In this document: positions 39,723-47,645 of the stretch, piece after piece
How positions within the stretch are numbered: the first letter of the stretch is position 1
How the letters are laid out: each line of letters opens with the position of its first letter
Source: Sphingomonas lycopersici
GTDB lineage: Bacteria; Pseudomonadota; Alphaproteobacteria; Sphingomonadales; Sphingomonadaceae
Direction of reading: 5' to 3'
Length of the DNA stretch: 64,000 nt
NCBI RefSeq assembly: GCF_026130605.1
Contig: NZ_JANFAU010000002.1
Location: forward strand, 667,267-731,266
Notes under the pieces: model-generated
The model's input: the letters and a program-made list of their open reading frames with translations, nothing else
The model's database searches: none
Told to the model about the DNA's origin: nothing
Position numbers and translations under genes: made by a program

Positions 39723-42044
39723 ATGAACGGGGGGACTTCATCGCTCGGGCTACGCGACGTGGCCAATCTGCCAGCCGAGACCAAGGCACCGGACGGGGAT
39801 CCCCCGTTGTTTCTCAGTGAGTTCACCGCGGTCGAGGGAGGGCATCACATCATCGCATCGCACGACTTCGCCGCGGATGTCGAACCGCCGTCGCGCTGGC
39901 GCACGATCGGGCCGGCGGTGCTCGCCGCGCTCTCGCTGATCTGGGTCGGCACGCTGATCGCGCTGGCGTGGGGCGACCTGCCGACGATGTCGGCGATCGC
40001 GATTGCGCAATTCGGCGCGGCGCTGGTCACCGTGCCGGTGCTCGCCGGGATCGTGTGGCTGCTCACCTTGCGCACCAGCGCCGCCGAGGCGCGCCGCTTC
40101 GGCCTTACTGCGCGGGCGATGCGCGCCGAGGCCGCCTCGCTCGAACGCACCGTCGCCACGCTGAGCGCGACGATCGAGACGAATCGCGCCCAGCTCGCCG
40201 AGCAGACCCAGGCGCTCGCAGCATTGGGCGACAGCGCCACGATGCGACTCGCCGCGATCGGCAACAGCCTGTCGGGCGAAGTGGCGCAGGCCGACACCCA
40301 TGCCCGCGCGCTTTCGGATACGACGCGCATCGCGCAGACTAATCTCGAGACGCTGATCGCCGGGCTCCCGCGCGCGCGCGACGAGATCAATGCGCTGATC
40401 GCGCGGCTCGAAGGCGTCGGCCACACAGCGGGCGAACAGGCGGCGTCGCTCGACGTGCAGGTCTGCGCGCTCGCCGAACGCGGGCGCGAGGCGGAGACGG
40501 TCGCCAATGGCGCAGCGCAGAAGCTCGCCGCGCATATCGAGCGGATGGAATCGGTCAGCGACAATGTCGGGACGCGGCTCGAAGCGGTCACCGCCGAAAT
40601 GTCGAACGTGGTCGACGCAATGCTCGACCGTACCGCGGGGGCGATCGACCAATCGCGCAAGAGCATCACCGCGCAGGGCGAGGCGATGCTGGCGATGGTC
40701 GGCACGCATCAGGCCGCGCTCGATACCGCCGCGAAGGAAAGCGCCGATACGCTCGCCGAGCGGATCAACCTGATCGAGCTGGTGATCGATCGCGTCGCCG
40801 AGCGGCTCGATGCGCAGCGCGGCGCGGGCGAATCACTGCTTTCGACGCTCGACGACGGGGTGAGCCATGTCGAGCGCCGGCTCGAGGCGCTGCACCGGCA
40901 GAGCGCCGATCGCGCCGCGGCGCTCGCTGCGTCGATCAGCGCGCTCGGCGGCTCGACCGATGCGATGACCGAGGCGCTGCGCGCTGGCGAGGAAATGGCG
41001 GCCAAGGCGATCGGCACCACCGAAACCCTGCTCGCCGCGCTCGATTCGGCCGCGCGCGAGATGGACGAGACGATGCCCGCAGCGGTCGAGCGGCTCGACA
41101 CGCGCTTCGCCGCGTCGAAGGCGGTGGTCGTCGCGACCAAGCCCGAGTTGCTCGCGCTCGTCACCGCTGCCGAGAGCACCCACGACGCGATCGAGGCGAT
41201 CGCGCAGGTGATCGCCGACCAGCGGCGCAACGTCGACACGCTGACCGCGACGCTGCTCGAAACGCTGGCCACCGGCCGCGCCAAGGCGGACGGGATCGGG
41301 CAGATGATCGACGAGGCCGCCGAGCGCGCCAACCGCTTGTCCGAAGACGCCGCCCCGCGGCTGCTCGAAGCGCTGCTGCGCGTCCGCGACACCGCGACCC
41401 AGGCCGCCGAACATGCCCGCGATACGCTCGCCGGGGTGATCCCCGAGGCGGCGGAGGCGCTGGAGAAATCGGGCGTCGTCGCGTTGCGCAAGGCGGTCGA
41501 CAAGGGGTTCGAAAAGACGATCGCCGATCTGTCGCAGGCCGCCGAGCGCGCGGTCGCCGCCGCGACCCGCGCCGCAGGCGAACTCGATCAGAAGATCACC
41601 AAGATCGATGAACAGGCCGCGCTGGTCGATATCAAGATCGAGCAAGCGCAGAACGAACGCGAGGAGCACGAGCGCGAAAGCTTCGCCAAACGCGCCTCGC
41701 TGCTGATCGAGGCGCTCAATTCGGCGGCGATCGACATCACCCGCACCTTCGCCCCCGATGTCGCGGACAGCGCCTGGGCGGCCTATTTGAAGGGCGATCG
41801 CGGGGTCTTCACCCGCCGCGCGGTGCGGCTGCTCGATGCGTCCGAACAACGCGATATCGCGCAGCTCTACGACGAGGATCCGGCGTTCCGCGATCAGGTC
41901 AACCGCTACATCCACGATTTCGAGGCGATGCTGCGCACGATCCTCGCACAGCGCGACGGCTCGCCGCTGGGGGTGACGTTGCTGTCGTCCGACATGGGCA
42001 AGCTCTATGTCGCGATGGCGCAGGCGATCGAGCGGCTGCGGTAA
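39723..42044 (+). CDS. long coiled-coil membrane protein
   Basis: A 773-residue protein with a polar N-terminus (1-58), two hydrophobic segments (about 63-82 and 92-115) and then about 550 residues of Ala/Glu/Arg-rich heptad-like helix without a methyl-accepting signature. The C-terminal 120 residues form a compact domain (FAPDVADSAWAAYLKGDRGVFTRRAVRLL, then YDEDPAFRDQVNRYIHDFEAML). It looks like a cell-envelope structural or polar organising protein. No family name is recognised. It is divergent from the gene at 38425 with a 116-base shared promoter region. Confidence 0.65.
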   Translation: MNGGTSSLGLRDVANLPAETKAPDGDPPLFLSEFTAVEGGHHIIASHDFAADVEPPSRWRTIGPAVLAALSLIWVGTLIALAWGDLPTMSAIAIAQFGAALVTVPVLAGIVWLLTLRTSAAEARRFGLTARAMRAEAASLERTVATLSATIETNRAQLAEQTQALAALGDSATMRLAAIGNSLSGEVAQADTHARALSDTTRIAQTNLETLIAGLPRARDEINALIARLEGVGHTAGEQAASLDVQVCALAERGREAETVANGAAQKLAAHIERMESVSDNVGTRLEAVTAEMSNVVDAMLDRTAGAIDQSRKSITAQGEAMLAMVGTHQAALDTAAKESADTLAERINLIELVIDRVAERLDAQRGAGESLLSTLDDGVSHVERRLEALHRQSADRAAALAASISALGGSTDAMTEALRAGEEMAAKAIGTTETLLAALDSAAREMDETMPAAVERLDTRFAASKAVVVATKPELLALVTAAESTHDAIEAIAQVIADQRRNVDTLTATLLETLATGRAKADGIGQMIDEAAERANRLSEDAAPRLLEALLRVRDTATQAAEHARDTLAGVIPEAAEALEKSGVVALRKAVDKGFEKTIADLSQAAERAVAAATRAAGELDQKITKIDEQAALVDIKIEQAQNEREEHERESFAKRASLLIEALNSAAIDITRTFAPDVADSAWAAYLKGDRGVFTRRAVRLLDASEQRDIAQLYDEDPAFRDQVNRYIHDFEAMLRTILAQRDGSPLGVTLLSSDMGKLYVAMAQAIERLR

Positions 42045-42060
42045 CGCGTCGAGCACCTAT

Positions 42061-42144
42061 CCCGTTCGCCCTGAGCTTGTCGAAGCGCTGCCCTTCTTCA
42101 TGGCAAGAAAAGTGCTTGGCTTCGACGGGCTCAGCCCGAACGGG
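42061..42144. repeat. palindromic repeat, family B
   Basis: CCCGTTCGCCCTGAGCTTGTC-type left arm and the GACGGGCTCAGCCCGAACGGG right arm, with a self-complementary centre. It separates two convergent genes. Confidence 0.9.
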
Positions 42145-42153
42145 CGAGGCGCG

Positions 42154-42525
42154 TCACCCCACAACCGGCCGCATCTGTACCGGATCGTAATAAAATTTCT
42201 CGTGGACGATCCGGTCGTCGCGCCACGTCTGCAGCGTCAGTTCGTCGAGGCGGATCGTCGCGCCGTTCGGGGCGACGAATTCGAACGTCCAGCGGATCAC
42301 CGCCTGATCGCCGTCGACGAAGCGGCTCAACGCGCGCGCCGTCACCTTGGGGAAAGCAGCGAGCATCATCTGTTCGTTGGCGATCAGCGCATCGATTCCG
42401 ACGCGCGGCGGATTGTCATTCTCCTGCATCTCGGCATCGGTGGCGTAGAAGCGCGGAAAGGCTTCGAGAAACTCGCCGCGCTCGACCATCTCGATCAGCC
42501 CGTCGACCTGTTGCGACACGGACAT
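42154..42525 (-). CDS. SnoaL-like (NTF2 fold) protein
   Basis: A 123-residue soluble protein with the small NTF2-like layout: N-terminal helix (VDGLIEMVERGEFLEAFPRFYATDAEMQEND), then beta strands ending LTLQTWRDDRIVHEKFYYDP. Members act as isomerases, cyclases or unknown ligand-binding proteins. Substrate not predictable. It lies downstream of the GlxA-type regulator at 42607 and could be its target. Confidence 0.75.
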   Translation of the reverse strand: MSVSQQVDGLIEMVERGEFLEAFPRFYATDAEMQENDNPPRVGIDALIANEQMMLAAFPKVTARALSRFVDGDQAVIRWTFEFVAPNGATIRLDELTLQTWRDDRIVHEKFYYDPVQMRPVVG

Positions 42526-42606
42526 GATTCCTGCTCCAGTCGTTTAAGCTGGACGCACGGCTAAACGATCCGCGCCGCGACCGATCGTGGCGGCAACGAC
42601 AAATTT

Positions 42607-43587
42607 TTATCCGATACCGCCACGGAACCGCCGGCGATAGGCCGCGGGGGTCAGCGCGATCGTGCGCTGGAACAGCCGATGAAAGCTCGGCACATCCTGA
42701 TAGCCGATCCGCGCGGCAATCTCGGCGATCCCAAGATCAGTGGTTTCGAGCAGGCGCTGCGCCTGATCGAGCCGAATCCCCTGAAGCAGCGCCAGCGGCG
42801 TGCGCCCGGTCGCTTCCTTCACCCGGCGCAGAAAGGTGCGGCTCGACAGCCTGAAGGCGGCCGCCGCGGCATCGAGGCTGTAGCGATCGGCGATATGTGC
42901 CGCGAGCCAGTGCTCCACCTCGCGCGCGAAGGGCGTCGCGGGGCGCCGCATCATCTCCTTGTCGAAGAATGGCGCCTGGCTCGATCGCGCGGTGTCGATC
43001 AGGCTGAACCGCGCCACCGCGCGAGCGATCGCCGCGCCGGCATGGTCGGCGACGATCGCTAGTGCGAGATCGGCATAAGCGGTGAAGGCGCCGGCGGTGA
43101 TGATCTCGCCGTCGCGGACCAACATCGCCTTGGGATCGAGCCGCACCGTGGGATAGCGACGCATGAAGGTCTCGGCCATCGCCCAAGCGGTCGTCGCGCG
43201 GCGCCCGGCGAGCAACCCGGCCTCGGCGAGCAGAAAGGCACCGCCGCAGACCGACGCCACGCGATGTTTGCCGGCGGCGCCGCGAATCATCGCGATTTCG
43301 GGGCCCAGCCCGGCAACGACGCGATCGATATCGCTCGCCCGCGCGAAATCGAATGCGGGAACGATCAGCAGATCGGCGTGATGCGGCGAGGGCACAGGCT
43401 GCACTATCGCGCCACCCGCCACCGTGACGTTCACGCGCCCCGCGCTGACGATCGTGCAGGCAAAGGGCGGCGGCTCCGCAGGGCGGCGGAACGCCCAGAT
43501 CCGGTTGGCGACGAGGATGATATCGGCAAAACCGAATACCTCGGCCCCCATGCACCCGTCATAGGCGAGGATCGCGATATTCAGCAT
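42607..43587 (-). CDS. GlxA-type AraC-family regulator with DJ-1/PfpI domain
   Basis: A 326-residue regulator. Residues 1-195 form a DJ-1/PfpI amidotransferase-like domain with the nucleophile elbow ASVCGGAFLLAEAGLL (Cys present); residues 215-326 form the AraC double helix-turn-helix (LDAAAAAFRLSSRTFLRRVKEATGRTP and IAEIAARIGYQDVPSFHRLFQR). Start at MLNIAILAYDG. It likely senses a small metabolite; the neighbouring SnoaL-like gene, same strand, may be regulated by it. Confidence 0.88.
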   Translation of the reverse strand: MLNIAILAYDGCMGAEVFGFADIILVANRIWAFRRPAEPPPFACTIVSAGRVNVTVAGGAIVQPVPSPHHADLLIVPAFDFARASDIDRVVAGLGPEIAMIRGAAGKHRVASVCGGAFLLAEAGLLAGRRATTAWAMAETFMRRYPTVRLDPKAMLVRDGEIITAGAFTAYADLALAIVADHAGAAIARAVARFSLIDTARSSQAPFFDKEMMRRPATPFAREVEHWLAAHIADRYSLDAAAAAFRLSSRTFLRRVKEATGRTPLALLQGIRLDQAQRLLETTDLGIAEIAARIGYQDVPSFHRLFQRTIALTPAAYRRRFRGGIG

Positions 43588-43678
43588 GAAGCGCGCTTCG
43601 CGCACCGCCGGAAGGCGGGTAATCCGTCGTCATCCGGTGACGGGCGGATCAAGGAAATCGATGATTTCAAAAGAGGAA

Positions 43679-43754
43679 TGGTGGAGCCGAGGGGGATCGA
43701 ACCCCTGACCTTCGCAATGCCATTGCGACGCTCTCCCAGCTGAGCTACGGCCCC
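43679..43754 (-). tRNA. tRNA-Ala(GGC)
   Basis: A 76-base cloverleaf with a 7-bp acceptor stem (GGGGCCG / CGGCTCC, one G-U), anticodon loop ATGGCAT with GGC, T loop GGTTCGATCCC and encoded CCA. It lies between the regulator and the FYDLN-acid gene. Confidence 0.96.
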
Positions 43755-43832
43755 ATCTTCCGTCCGGGAAGCGCCCCCTAGCGGGGCGCCGCGACGTTGG
43801 CAAGCGGCGAAACGCCGCTTGCCAAAAACCAA

Positions 43833-44162
43833 TCAATTTTCTTCGTCGTCGCTCGACGTTTCGACGCCGAGATCGTCGTCGCCGCCGAGATCAACCTCGT
43901 CGTCGGCCGAAGGCTCTTCGTCTTCGCCGGTGTCCAGATCGACGTCATCGTCGTCCGCGCCGCCAGCGAGATCGCTGTCGGCAGGCCCGGTGTTGGTCTT
44001 GGCTGCCTCGAACGGCAGCGGCTGCTTGGATTTCAGGATCGGCTCCGGCTCCCATGCATAGCCACAGGCGATGCACGTGACGGGGTCGTCCTTTTCGAGG
44101 TCATAGAAACGCGTCGCGCATTTCGGGCACGTACGCTTCGTGCCCCATTCCGGCTTGATCAT
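43833..44162 (-). CDS. FYDLN-acid / TIGR02300-type zinc-ribbon protein
   Basis: A 109-residue protein beginning MIKPEWGTKRTCPKCATRFY. Four cysteines (CPKC near 12-15 and CIAC near 30-33) form a zinc ribbon; the C-terminal half is almost all Asp, Glu, Gly and Ser. This small family is found in alphaproteobacteria divergent from aroA, as here. Function unknown. Confidence 0.88.
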   Translation of the reverse strand: MIKPEWGTKRTCPKCATRFYDLEKDDPVTCIACGYAWEPEPILKSKQPLPFEAAKTNTGPADSDLAGGADDDDVDLDTGEDEEPSADDEVDLGGDDDLGVETSSDDEEN

Positions 44163-44262
44163 GCCGTGCAGAACCTTTCGGATGGGTGTTTCAACAGGCC
44201 AGTCCCTGCGAAGTGGTGGGCGCCTTGCCATAGCGCAACCCTGCTGGCAAGGCCGCGCGGAC

Positions 44263-45606
44263 ATGGCCCATACAGCTTCTCCGCAGCCTGTCACGATCAA
44301 TCCCGCCCCGGCGCTCGTCGGACGCATCCGCGTGCCGGGGGACAAATCGATCAGCCACCGCTCGCTGATGCTCGCCGCGCTGGCGGTGGGCGAAAGCCGC
44401 GTCGAAGGGTTGCTGGAGGGCGAGGACGTGCTCGCCACCGCCGCCGCGATGCGCGCGATGGGCGCCGATATCGCGCGCGGCGCTGACGGCATCTGGCGCA
44501 TCCACGGCGTCGGGGTCGGCGGGCTGCTCCAGCCGCAGGCGGCGCTCGACATGGGCAATTCGGGCACCTCGACCCGCCTGCTGATCGGGTTGGTCGCGAG
44601 CCATCCGATCACCGCGACGTTCGTCGGCGACGCCTCGCTCTCGGCGCGGCCGATGCAGCGGGTGATCGCGCCGCTTTCGCAGATGGGAGCGGATTTCACC
44701 CCCTCCCCCGGCGGCCGGCTGCCGCTGATGGTGCGCGGGCTCGCCCCGGCGGGGCCGATCACCTACACTTTGCCGGTCGCCTCGGCGCAAGTGAAGTCGG
44801 CGGTGCTGCTCGCCGGACTCAACACCCCCGGCATCACCCGCGTGATCGAGCCGGTCGCGACGCGCGATCATAGCGAGCGGATGCTCGCCGGGTTCGGCGC
44901 GGTGCTCAGCGTCGAGCAGACGCCCGAGGGACGGCTGATCTCGATCACCGGCGAGGCGGAGCTCAAGCCGCAATCGATCGTCGTTCCCGGCGACCCCTCC
45001 TCCGCCGCTTTCTGGCTGGTCGCGGCATCGATCGTGCCGGGCAGCGACGTGGTGGTCGAGAATGTCGGAATGAACCCCACGCGCAACGGGATCGTCACCG
45101 CGCTCCGCCTGATGGGCGCCGATATCACCGAGATCGACGCGCGCGACGTCGGCGGCGAGCCGGTCGCGGACCTGCGCGTGCGCCACGCAGCGCTCAAGGG
45201 GATCGAGGTGCCGCGCGAGCTCGCGCCGTCGATGATCGACGAATATCCGGCCCTGTTCGTCGCCGCCGCCTTTGCCGAGGGACGCACCGTCGCGCGCGGG
45301 GCGGACGAATTGCGCGTCAAGGAATCGGATCGCATCGCGGTGATGAAGGATGCGCTGATCGCCAACGGCGTGTCGCTGATCGAGCATGAGGACGGGCTGT
45401 CGATCGACGGCACCGGCGGCGAGGCGATCCCCGGCGGCGCGCGTATCGCCTCGAAACTCGATCATCGTATCGCAATGAGCATGGCGATCGCTGGACTTCA
45501 CGCGCGCGCACCCGTGATGATCGACGACGCCGCGCCGGTCAGGACGAGCTTCCCGACCTTCTTCGCGCTGCTCGATGCGTTGGGGGGAAGCGTCACGTGG
45601 AGTTGA
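44263..45606 (+). CDS. aroA: 3-phosphoshikimate 1-carboxyvinyltransferase (EPSP synthase), class II sequence type
   Basis: Joins shikimate 3-phosphate and phosphoenolpyruvate in aromatic amino acid synthesis. The 447-residue protein has VPGDKSISHRSLML, and over its length resembles class II (CP4-type) enzymes (for example ASAQVKSAVLLAGLNTPGIT, APSMIDEYP, ELRVKESDRI, KLDHRIAMS). At the site where CP4 has Ala100, the sequence GNSGTS has Gly101, as in class I enzymes. It heads aroA-hydrolase-cmk-rpsA-ihfB. Confidence 0.95.
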   Translation: MAHTASPQPVTINPAPALVGRIRVPGDKSISHRSLMLAALAVGESRVEGLLEGEDVLATAAAMRAMGADIARGADGIWRIHGVGVGGLLQPQAALDMGNSGTSTRLLIGLVASHPITATFVGDASLSARPMQRVIAPLSQMGADFTPSPGGRLPLMVRGLAPAGPITYTLPVASAQVKSAVLLAGLNTPGITRVIEPVATRDHSERMLAGFGAVLSVEQTPEGRLISITGEAELKPQSIVVPGDPSSAAFWLVAASIVPGSDVVVENVGMNPTRNGIVTALRLMGADITEIDARDVGGEPVADLRVRHAALKGIEVPRELAPSMIDEYPALFVAAAFAEGRTVARGADELRVKESDRIAVMKDALIANGVSLIEHEDGLSIDGTGGEAIPGGARIASKLDHRIAMSMAIAGLHARAPVMIDDAAPVRTSFPTFFALLDALGGSVTWS

Positions 45607-46586
45607 TCGATCGCCGGCTGCTGCTCGCCGGCGGGCTTGTCGCGCTGGTGTCGGCACCGGCGTACGCGCGCGGGCTGGCGAGCTATCCCGCGCCGGTACG
45701 CGAGGTGATGGTCCCGGTCGAGGGCGGGCGGATCTATGTCCGCGTCAACGGCGATCTCGCGGCGCCGCGCGCGCCGCTGGTGCTGCTCCACGGCGGGCCG
45801 GGCGGGACGCATGAGGCGCTGATGGACGCGCTCGCGCTGGCTGACGAGCGCGCGGTGATCCTTTACGACCAGCTCGATTCGGGACGGTCGGACCAGCCCA
45901 ATGACCCGGCCAATTGGCGCGTCGCGCGGTTCGTCGACGAGATCGAGGCGGTGCGTCGCGCGCTCGGCGTCACGCGCTGGCATGTGCTGGGACATAGCTG
46001 GGGCGGCACGCTCGCGCTCGAATATGGCGCGCGGCGCCCGGCCGCGCTCGCCGGGCTGACGCTCGCCAGCCCGCTGATCGCGACCAAAAGCTGGATCGGC
46101 GATGCCAATCTGCTGGTCGACGCGCTCCCCGCGCCGATCCGCGCCGAAATCCGCCGCTGCGAGACGCTCAAGGCGCCGCAGCCCGCCGCCTGCACCAATG
46201 CGACGGACGCTTTCTACGCGGTCTACAATAGCCGCGAGCCGGCGACCGATCCGGCGCGCGCCTATCATCGCGCGGTCGGCGGGCGCGGCTTCAACGCGCG
46301 GCTCTATCAGACGATGTGGGGGTCGAGCGAATTCGTCTCGACCGGCACGTTGCGCAGCTACAACGGCGAGCCGCTGCTCGCCAAACTCGACGGGAAACGG
46401 ACCTTGTTCATCTGCGGCCAGTATGACGAAGCGCGGCCGGCGACGATCGGCGCTTATGCCGCGCGCGTGCCGGGCGCGGAATTTGCGGTGATCGCGGGCG
46501 CGGCGCACCATCTGTTCGGCGATCGGCCGGAGGAAACCGTCGCCACCTTGCGCGGCTGGCTCGCGCGGCAGGACGCCTTGGCATGA
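45597..46586 (+). CDS. secreted alpha/beta hydrolase (proline iminopeptidase-like, S33)
   Basis: A 329-residue exported hydrolase with GTG start, an N-terminal signal sequence (MELIDRRLLLAGGLVALVSAPAYA) and the family motifs HGGPGG (oxyanion), GHSWGG (nucleophile Ser), an Asp in GQYDEARP and a His in AGAAHHLF. The substrate is probably a peptide or ester but is not predictable. It overlaps aroA by ten bases and cmk by four, so it has been inserted neatly into a normally contiguous housekeeping operon. Confidence 0.85.
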   Translation: MELIDRRLLLAGGLVALVSAPAYARGLASYPAPVREVMVPVEGGRIYVRVNGDLAAPRAPLVLLHGGPGGTHEALMDALALADERAVILYDQLDSGRSDQPNDPANWRVARFVDEIEAVRRALGVTRWHVLGHSWGGTLALEYGARRPAALAGLTLASPLIATKSWIGDANLLVDALPAPIRAEIRRCETLKAPQPAACTNATDAFYAVYNSREPATDPARAYHRAVGGRGFNARLYQTMWGSSEFVSTGTLRSYNGEPLLAKLDGKRTLFICGQYDEARPATIGAYAARVPGAEFAVIAGAAHHLFGDRPEETVATLRGWLARQDALA

Positions 46587-47224
46587 TCATCGCGGTCGAC
46601 GGGCCGGCGGCGTCCGGCAAGGGCACGATCGCGCGGGCGCTGGCGCGGCATTACGATCTGCCGCACCTCGATACCGGGCTGCTCTATCGCGCGGTCGCCG
46701 CGACGGTGCTGCGCCACGAGCTCAACCCGGCGAAGGAGGCCGATGCGGTCGCGGCGTGCGATTTCGACGATCTGCTGCTCGCCGATCCCGCATTGCGCGA
46801 CGACGAAATCGGCAAGGTCGCGTCGATCGTCTCGGCGCATCCTTTGGTGCGCGCCGCATTGCTCCAGCGGCAGAAGCGCTTCGCCGCGCAGGAAGACGGC
46901 GCGGTGCTCGACGGGCGCGACATCGGGACGGTGATCGCGCCCAACGCGGATGCCAAATTGTTCGTCAAGGCGACCCCGACGATCCGCGCACGCCGGCGCC
47001 ACGCCGAACTGCACGCGCACGGCTCGTCGCTGACCTTCGATCAGGTGCTGGCCGATATCCGCGCGCGCGATCAGCGCGATTCGACCCGTAACACCGCGCC
47101 GCTGGTCGCCGCCGAGGATGCGGCAACGCTCGACACCAGCTTCCTGTCGATCGAGGCGGCGGTGCAGAAGGCGATCGATCTGGTCGAGGCGGCGCGCGCG
47201 CGGAAAGCGGCAGCGGGCGGCTGA
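46583..47224 (+). CDS. cmk: cytidylate kinase
   Basis: Phosphorylates CMP and dCMP with ATP. The 213-residue protein has the P-loop DGPAASGKGTIARAL at residues 6-20, LDTGLLYRAVA, GRDIGTVIAP and the LID-like RDQRDSTRNTAPLV. The ATG overlaps the preceding stop by four bases. rpsA follows after a 421-base gap. Confidence 0.97.
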   Translation: MIIAVDGPAASGKGTIARALARHYDLPHLDTGLLYRAVAATVLRHELNPAKEADAVAACDFDDLLLADPALRDDEIGKVASIVSAHPLVRAALLQRQKRFAAQEDGAVLDGRDIGTVIAPNADAKLFVKATPTIRARRRHAELHAHGSSLTFDQVLADIRARDQRDSTRNTAPLVAAEDAATLDTSFLSIEAAVQKAIDLVEAARARKAAAGG

Positions 47225-47645
47225 TCTGCCCCCTTCCTCTGGCGCCGTCATTCCCGCGGAGGCGGGAATCCATTGACGCTGCGGTCGCGCTTCTTTCTCG
47301 AAAGTCTGAGTGAATGGATTCCCGCCTCCGCGGGAATGACGGGGAGATGATGGTGAGGATGGCTGCCGCCACCGCGCCTGAATCCGCGGCGTTCCGCCGC
47401 ATTCGCGTCGCTGCTTCTTGTGGATAACCGCAAGTTGCGCTAAGGCGCGGACGTTCGGCGGGCCGGGGTCCGCGGAGGCGCGGCGCGGAGGTTCACCTCT
47501 CGCGCCCTTTTCGCATTTGGCGTTCTGGCCTCCCAACCCCCTGTCCGACGGATGCCGCATCGGCATGGGGCCGGCGTGGCAGTGAAGGCCAAGACCAGCG
47601 GATTCAACCGCTTGGCCGGAAACGACATCAAGGAATCGAAAGTTT
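47225..47645. other. cmk-rpsA gap: family C repeat and structured rpsA leader
   Basis: No gene is supported in these 421 bases. The repeat at 47247-47340 comes first. The rest carries at least two hairpins before rpsA: GCGCGGAGG-TTCA-CCTCTCGCGC near 47479-47503, and CCAAG...CTTGG near 47589-47614. Such structure could be autogenous regulation by S1, but no known leader motif was recognised. Confidence 0.55.
47247..47340. repeat. palindromic repeat, family C
   Basis: 94-bp inverted repeat GTCATTCCCGCGGAGGCGGG ... complement, the same length as the copy at 5147-5240 but with an unrelated centre. Confidence 0.9.

Noticed and set aside
47400..47645. A riboswitch in the rpsA leader
   Set aside because: Hairpins exist, but no conserved aptamer core (TPP, cobalamin, SAM or similar) can be recognised and the downstream gene gives no ligand hint.
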